NCBI RefSeq assembly: GCF_934630525.1
Contig: NZ_CAKTVX010000012.1
Coordinates: 1-56,482 of the forward strand
Direction: 5' to 3'
DNA: 56,482 nucleotides
Source of the DNA: an uncultured Slackia sp.
Lineage (GTDB): Bacteria > Actinomycetota > Coriobacteriia > Coriobacteriales > Eggerthellaceae
The position numbers and the translations under genes were made by a program. Under the pieces are notes generated by a model. The model was not told the origin of the DNA, did not search any database, and was given only the letters and a program-made list of their open reading frames with translations. Shown here in pieces: positions 52,203-56,482 of the stretch (positions within the stretch are counted from its first letter, which is position 1; the number at the start of each line of letters is the position of its first letter).

Positions 52203-52254
52203 CGCGACGCTTGGATAGAGCGACGCTTGGATAGAGCGATACTCGGATAGCGCA
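52191..52254 (+). repeat. Four 16-bp tandem repeats over the LysR stop codon
   Basis: Units ATGCTTGGATAGCGCG, ACGCTTGGATAGAGCG (twice, identical) and ATACTCGGATAGCGCA run end to end. Each contains GGATAG, so copies of the stop region were amplified. The repeat ends 145 nt before glmS. Confidence 0.92.
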
Positions 52255-52399
52255 ATGTGCCGCTCGCTTTCGCTTTGGCGCCGTTTACCCGTCTAGCGTG
52301 TAAACAACCTGTGACGACCTCCCTTTCCGCGGCTTTCCCGACACTACAATGAAGTGTTGTGTCAAGCTCACATTCCCAATAAGGAAAGGAATTTTCCCT

Positions 52400-54235
52400 A
52401 TGTGCGGCATCATTGGATACACCGGAAGCTTGCAGGCGAAGGACGTTTTGATTCGCGGCCTGAAGCGCATGGAATATCGCGGCTACGACTCGGCGGGCAT
52501 CGCCGTGCAAACGCCGCTGGGCCTCAACGTGAAGCACAAGGTCGGCAAGGTCGCAGGTCTTGAAGCCATGATTGAGAGCATGGACATCGACGGCACGTGC
52601 GGCATTGGCCATACGCGCTGGGCAACCCACGGCAAACCGAGCGAGAATAACGCGCACCCGCATACGGCCTGCGCGAATGATATCGCCGTGGTGCATAACG
52701 GCATCATTGAGAACTATGCCACGCTCAAAGAAGAGCTCATCGGTCGCGGGCATGTGTTCTCGAGCGAGACCGACACCGAAGTCATCGCCCATTTGGTTGA
52801 AGAAGCCTACGACGGCGATTTGCTCGAGGCTGTGCGCCAGGCGACCTATCGCTTGGCCGGCGCGTATGGTATCGCGGTTGTGTGCGATGTCGAGCCAGGC
52901 GTCATCGTGTGCGCCCGCAAAGACTCGCCCATTGTAGTGGGCCAGGGCAAAACCGGCGCGCTCGTCGCGAGCGATATCGTGGCGCTCATCGATGAGACGC
53001 GCGACGTGGTCGTGCTTGAAGACGACACTTTCGCGAAGCTCACGTGCGCGGGCGGCGAGTCGACGATTGAGTATTTCGATCAAGAAGGTGGCGAAATCCA
53101 CCCGTCCGTTACGCATGTCGATTGGGATGTTTCCGCAGCTGAAAAGGGTGGTTTCCCCGATTTCATGCTGAAGGAAATCTACGAGGAGCCGCGCACGATT
53201 CGCGACACGCTTGCCGGCCGCATGGTGAACGGCCATTTGCAGTTCGACGAGTTGTCGCTCAATTACGACGAGTTGGCGGCCATCGATCGCGTGTATATCA
53301 TCGCGTGCGGCACGAGCTACCATGCGGGCCTTATCGCGAAGAACCTCATCGAAGCATGGAGCCGTATTCCTTGCGAAGTCGAGGTGGCGAGCGAGTTCCG
53401 CTATCGCAACCCCATTATCACGCCTTCGACGCTGGTGGTTGCCGTGTCCCAGTCGGGCGAGACGGCCGATACGCTGGCCGCCATTCGCGACGCGCGCATC
53501 AAGGGCGCCAAGGTGTTCGGCATCACCAATGTGGTGGGCAGCCCCGTGGCGCGCGAGAGCGATGGCGTAATTTACATCAAAGCGAACAAGGAAATCGCCG
53601 TGGCGGCGACGAAGAGCTTCTTGGGCCAGGTGGCGGCGCTCACGCTGCTCGCGATGCTGCTCGGCCAGCTGCGCGGCGGCCTTACGACGGCTCAAATTCG
53701 CATGCTGTTCCGCGAGATGGCCGATACCGCTCAGCACATTGAGCAGATTCTGGCCGACACGAGCACCATCGAAGAGGCGGCGCTCGCATGCAAAGATGCG
53801 CAGAACGCCCTGTTCATTGGCCGTGGCATTGGCTCCACCATTTGCTACGAGGGCGCGCTGAAGCTCAAGGAAATTTCCTACCTGCATGCCGAGGCCTACG
53901 CGGCCGGCGAAATGAAGCACGGGCCCATCGCGTTGCTCGACGAGGGCTTCCCCGTGATCGTGGTTGCTACGAAGAGCCCCACGTACGACAAGGTGATTTC
54001 CAATATTCAGGAATGCAAGGCTCGCGGCGCCCTTGTGGTGGCGATTGCCACCGAGGGCGACGAGGAAATTAAGAAGCACGCCGACTACGTGATTTATATT
54101 CCGAAGGTGCGCGATTGCTTCAGCGCCATTACGGCGAGCGTGCCGCTGCAGCTGTTTGCTCGCGATATCGCCATCGCTCGCGGATGCGACGTCGACCAGC
54201 CCCGCAACCTCGCCAAGAGCGTCACGGTAGAGTAA
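52400..54235 (+). CDS. glmS: Glutamine--fructose-6-phosphate aminotransferase (isomerizing)
   Basis: The 611-residue enzyme starts at ATG 52400, so that Cys2 (MCGIIGYTG) is the glutaminase nucleophile. GGAAAGGA precedes it. The N-terminal domain has RMEYRGYDSAGIAV and GHTRWATHGKPSENNAHPH. The C-terminal isomerase half has two SIS domains (CGTSYHAGLIAKN and FIGRGIGSTICYEGALKLKE) and ends KSVTVE, the conserved tail that helps close the active site. It makes glucosamine-6-phosphate from fructose-6-phosphate and glutamine, the first step to UDP-GlcNAc for the wall. NagB in this window runs the opposite direction. No glmS ribozyme was recognised upstream. Confidence 0.97.
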   Translation: MCGIIGYTGSLQAKDVLIRGLKRMEYRGYDSAGIAVQTPLGLNVKHKVGKVAGLEAMIESMDIDGTCGIGHTRWATHGKPSENNAHPHTACANDIAVVHNGIIENYATLKEELIGRGHVFSSETDTEVIAHLVEEAYDGDLLEAVRQATYRLAGAYGIAVVCDVEPGVIVCARKDSPIVVGQGKTGALVASDIVALIDETRDVVVLEDDTFAKLTCAGGESTIEYFDQEGGEIHPSVTHVDWDVSAAEKGGFPDFMLKEIYEEPRTIRDTLAGRMVNGHLQFDELSLNYDELAAIDRVYIIACGTSYHAGLIAKNLIEAWSRIPCEVEVASEFRYRNPIITPSTLVVAVSQSGETADTLAAIRDARIKGAKVFGITNVVGSPVARESDGVIYIKANKEIAVAATKSFLGQVAALTLLAMLLGQLRGGLTTAQIRMLFREMADTAQHIEQILADTSTIEEAALACKDAQNALFIGRGIGSTICYEGALKLKEISYLHAEAYAAGEMKHGPIALLDEGFPVIVVATKSPTYDKVISNIQECKARGALVVAIATEGDEEIKKHADYVIYIPKVRDCFSAITASVPLQLFARDIAIARGCDVDQPRNLAKSVTVE

Positions 54236-54240
54236 TTTGT

Positions 54241-54264
54241 GCCGCCGTTCTGTCGAACGGCGGC
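54241..54264 (+). terminator. Perfect hairpin after glmS, without a T tract
   Basis: GCCGCCGTTC pairs perfectly with GAACGGCGGC around TGTC. It is followed by GTTGTC rather than a T run, so it is a terminator-like or RNA-protecting stem. Confidence 0.55.
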
Positions 54265-54343
54265 GTTGTCGACGCTGCGCTGGGCTCTGGCGGCGCATTT
54301 CGGGCTCAAGCTGGGCGCGCCCGCTCGGGCGCATAGGCAGGAA

Positions 54344-54368
54344 TTGAAAATGCCACAGGCATTTTCAA
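54344..54368. repeat. Perfect 11-bp inverted repeat with ACA loop
   Basis: TTGAAAATGCC (54344-54354) and GGCATTTTCAA (54358-54368) flank ACA. The 13 bases TGAAAATGCCACA are also found at 29373-29385, inside the right arm of the inverted-repeat element downstream of nagA. Confidence 0.85.
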
Positions 54369-54554
54369 CGCTCGAACTGCACTCGCCAGAGCCCATGCTC
54401 GCTGACGCGTGGGCGAATGCAGCTCATCCAAAAAACAGGTCAATGGAGCCACTTATGCGTTCCGCGCTTTGTGGAATTTGACGTGGTGTTCATTCGACGT
54501 CGTACGCGCGGCTACAATTATTCATTGTATGAATCCCTGCGAGAAAGGTGCGAT

Positions 54555-55115
54555 GTGTCGGTTGGTTTGGGTGTAGATATCGTCGAAATCGAACGCATGC
54601 GACGCATCTTGGATCGCACGCCGTCGTTCGCGCACAGGGTGTTTACCGATGCTGAGCAGGACTATTGCAACCGAAAGGGCAATCCGGCGACGCATTACGC
54701 CGCCCGATTCGCCGCGAAAGAAGCGGTGTGCAAAGCGCTCGGCACGGGCATTTTGGCAAGCGGCATAGGCATGCGCGACGTCGAGGTCGTGCGCGATTCC
54801 CATGGCAAGCCTGCCATTGCGCTGCATGGCGCTGCCGCTCGCATCGCCGAAGAGCAGGGCGTCGTCGACGTGCCCCTGTCAATTACCTATACCCATTCGG
54901 TTGCCGTGGCCAATGCCGTGGCCATCACGAAGGCGTCGCAGGCCGAACGCGAAAAGCGCCGCGACGTGAAAGCCGAGCTTGCCCAGCAGTTCAAGGAAAT
55001 GCGCGGCATGCTCGACGATTTGGGCGAGCAAACCGCAACGAGCGCCGAGGCCAAGGGCGCCGGAGAGCCGGTGCAACCCGGGGGCGCAGGCAAGCGTTCG
55101 GAAAACACGGACTAG
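54555..55115 (+). CDS. acpS: Holo-[acyl-carrier-protein] synthase with a C-terminal extension
   Basis: The 186-residue protein starts at GTG 54555, after GAAAGG, directly before the conserved GLGVDIVEIERM. The second signature, ARFAAKEAVCKAL, contains the Mg-binding Glu and the catalytic Lys. It transfers the phosphopantetheine arm of coenzyme A to ACP. Typical AcpS has about 120-125 residues. Here a charged tail of about 60 residues follows (KRRDVKAELAQQFKEMRG onward), first helical and then disordered. The gene precedes nnrD by about 70 nt on the same strand. A TACAAT -10 box lies near 54514. Confidence 0.93.
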   Translation: MSVGLGVDIVEIERMRRILDRTPSFAHRVFTDAEQDYCNRKGNPATHYAARFAAKEAVCKALGTGILASGIGMRDVEVVRDSHGKPAIALHGAAARIAEEQGVVDVPLSITYTHSVAVANAVAITKASQAEREKRRDVKAELAQQFKEMRGMLDDLGEQTATSAEAKGAGEPVQPGGAGKRSENTD

Positions 55116-55187
55116 AACCCCCTGTGCGCTTCGCTCGCGCAGTCTTGCCGAAAGGCATTCCCGATAAGAGTTCGGAAAGGCACACGC

Positions 55188-56105
55188 ATGAAGAAGATCA
55201 CGAAAAAGCTCGCGGCGGGCCTTCTGCCCCGGCTTTCCGCCGACGCCAACAAATACACGCGCGGCACCTGCGAGCTCGTGGTGGGCCAGCCGTCGTACCC
55301 GGGCGCCGGCGTGCTCGCGACTATGGCGGCCACGCGCATGGGCGCCGGGTATGTGCGCGCGTACACCTGCTCCGAGGCCGCAGCTGCGTTGCGCGTCGTG
55401 CAGCCGTCGTGCGTGTGCTGGCCGTTCGACACGTTCGCGGAATGCGACCACCCTTCAAGTTCGCGCCATCCGCGTGCCGTGGTGGTGGGGAGCGGATTCG
55501 CCACGGGCGAGGCGTCGGCCGATATCGTGGTCGATGTGCTTCGCCACGCGCAAGAGCCCGCCCTTGTCGACGGCGGCGGCTTGGCGGCGCTTGCGACCGC
55601 CGAGGGCGCTGCGGCGCTGCGCGAACGCTTCGTGGCGGGCTATCCGACGGTTATTACTCCGCATGGCGGCGAGGCGGCGCGTCTGCTTTCGGCCTTCGAT
55701 ACGGCCGATGTCCAGGTTGCGCGCGCCCATGCGAAAAAACAGGGCGTACCTGAAGCTGCGGCCGATGCGCTCTTTATTGCCCAGGCCTTCGGCGTGGTGT
55801 GCGTGCTCAAGGGCCCCGACACCTATATCGCCGACGGCAACGAGGAAAGCGTCGATGACGTGATGGTGCTTACGTGCGGTACGCCTGCGCTCGCGAAGGC
55901 GGGAACGGGCGACGTGCTCGCGGGCGCGATTGGCTCGCTGCTTGCGTGCGGCATGGATCCTAAAGATGCCTGCGCCTTGGGCGCATTCGTGCATGCTCGC
56001 GCTGGTGTGCTTGCGGCCGCCGATTCCGTTGAACTGTGCGTAACGACGGAAGACGTGCTCGCGCATCTTCCGCATGCTGTGCGCGCGCTCGACGGAAGGC
56101 TGTAG
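55188..56105 (+). CDS. nnrD: ADP/ATP-dependent NAD(P)H-hydrate dehydratase
   Basis: The 305-residue ribokinase-like protein repairs hydrated NADH and NADPH. It follows GGAAAGG. Motifs are VVGQPSYPGAGVLATMAATRMGAG near the N-terminus, VVVGSGFATG, PTVITPHGGEAARL, VCVLKGPDTYIADG and the catalytic AGTGDVLAGAIGSLLACGM. This is the YjeF C-terminal domain alone; the NnrE epimerase domain is absent and may be encoded separately. Adjacency to acpS is common in Gram-positive bacteria, where acpS and nnrE/nnrD-type genes cluster. Confidence 0.93.
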   Translation: MKKITKKLAAGLLPRLSADANKYTRGTCELVVGQPSYPGAGVLATMAATRMGAGYVRAYTCSEAAAALRVVQPSCVCWPFDTFAECDHPSSSRHPRAVVVGSGFATGEASADIVVDVLRHAQEPALVDGGGLAALATAEGAAALRERFVAGYPTVITPHGGEAARLLSAFDTADVQVARAHAKKQGVPEAAADALFIAQAFGVVCVLKGPDTYIADGNEESVDDVMVLTCGTPALAKAGTGDVLAGAIGSLLACGMDPKDACALGAFVHARAGVLAAADSVELCVTTEDVLAHLPHAVRALDGRL

Positions 56106-56395
56106 GCGCTGGCAAGCGTGGTGAATTGTTGGTTCGGCGGCTTTTTGGCAGCGTGGCGTGCGGGTGCTCGCGGGAGGCTTCCTCTTTGGTATATTCCTCG
56201 AACCCGATACCCTTTGCCTTCCTTGTCTGATGGGGCCTGTTTTGGCCGATTACGGCATTTGGCTTTCGGGTGTCGCGCTTTGGTTTATGATCATTTCGGT
56301 TTGGAAACAATCCGCGCAAAACTCGTGCGTGTAGCGGGAATTGGCCACATACTCGAACCATGCCGAATAAGTGGCTTGAGCGTAAGGAGGCTGCG

Positions 56396-56482
56396 ATGGC
56401 AAACAACAACATTCAAGTAGAGGTGCTCGATTCGAGCAGCGAGTTCCGTCCCGGCCGAAAGGGCGGGTCGGTTAATTGGATG
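56396..56482 (+). CDS. Unrecognised gene, 5' part only
   Basis: A start codon at 56396 follows an excellent AAGGAGG by 5 nt. The 29 readable codons begin MANNNIQVEVLDSSSEF and run off the window. The family is not recognised from this stretch. Confidence 0.6.
   Translation, partial: MANNNIQVEVLDSSSEFRPGRKGGSVNWM

Larger units (their letters stand above)
54236..54554. other. Intergenic region with two perfect hairpins
   Basis: It contains a 10-bp stem after glmS (54241-54264) and an 11-bp stem with a 3-nt loop (54344-54368). No gene is recognised. A TACAAT hexamer near 54514 could be a -10 box for acpS. Confidence 0.5.

Noticed and set aside
52191..52254. CRISPR-like array
   Set aside because: The repeats are 16 bp, contiguous and without spacers, and no cas genes are nearby.
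52255..52399. glmS ribozyme upstream of glmS
   Set aside because: No sequence resembling the conserved ribozyme core was recognised in the short leader, and GlmS of this lineage is not known to use one.

Overview
The window is a bacterial chromosome segment of roughly 55-60% GC with tightly packed genes, frequent rho-independent terminators and strong Shine-Dalgarno sites. The gene content suggests a Gram-positive gut or oral actinobacterium of the class Coriobacteriia (Eggerthellaceae-like). Evidence for this is Ala/Glu-rich secreted proteins with sortase-type tails, Tat-exported lipoprotein FAD oxidoreductases, a LuxR regulator fused to a multi-spanning membrane domain, and Coriobacteriia-style alanine-rich extensions on housekeeping proteins. 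The placement is an inference from gene content, not from a marker gene. No rRNA, tRNA, CRISPR array or intact insertion sequence was seen.

Layout. (1) 1-15.2 kb: three wall-anchored surface proteins on the + strand, including a 3326-residue protein with 28 Y(D/N)G-type (MBG/YDG) repeats. The first gene has a 9-G homopolymer abutting its probable -10 box, a classic phase-variation architecture. One protein ends in canonical LPKTG; the other two carry an in-register FAKTxDT variant. (2) 15.5-18.2 kb: a secreted EndA-like nuclease, a HAD phosphatase, and a short graveyard of an IS3-type transposase and a toxin-antitoxin pair. (3) 18.2-26.3 kb: an accessory redox/peptidase island with a TetR repressor, a Tat lipoprotein flavoprotein whose promoter carries a palindromic operator, a membrane LuxR regulator and a very large Tat-exported M14 carboxypeptidase. 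A shared 15-nt motif occurs three times in this island. (4) 26.3-31.6 kb: NagB (with a Cys/His-rich tail), NagA, YqeY and an ATP-grasp ligase. (5) 31.9-41.8 kb: AsnB-type amidotransferase, a MurE ligase lacking the diaminopimelate signature, TcdA, TatD, and a two-gene ABC exporter/FtsX pair with a long coiled coil. (6) 42-56.5 kb: a Ser/Asn-rich membrane protein, a PaaI-like thioesterase, two DegV proteins, two LysR regulators, a PQ-loop membrane protein, a PLP aminotransferase, a YgbA-like/DUF1836 pair, GlmS, AcpS, NnrD and the start of one unrecognised gene.

How the genes work together. Amino-sugar flow is well represented: NagA and NagB recycle GlcNAc-6-phosphate to fructose-6-phosphate, and GlmS runs the reverse direction to feed wall synthesis. 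The ATP-grasp ligase (D-aspartate ligase-like), the AsnB amidotransferase and the MurE lacking DNPR lie next to each other. They can be read as a peptidoglycan side-chain module that adds and amidates an aspartate cross-bridge; this is inference. The most interesting leads are the phase-variable surface locus with its two classes of sorting signal, the possible cross-bridge module, a large undescribed structured intergenic element at 44.1-44.5 kb, and a 151-nt inverted-repeat element at 29.25 kb.
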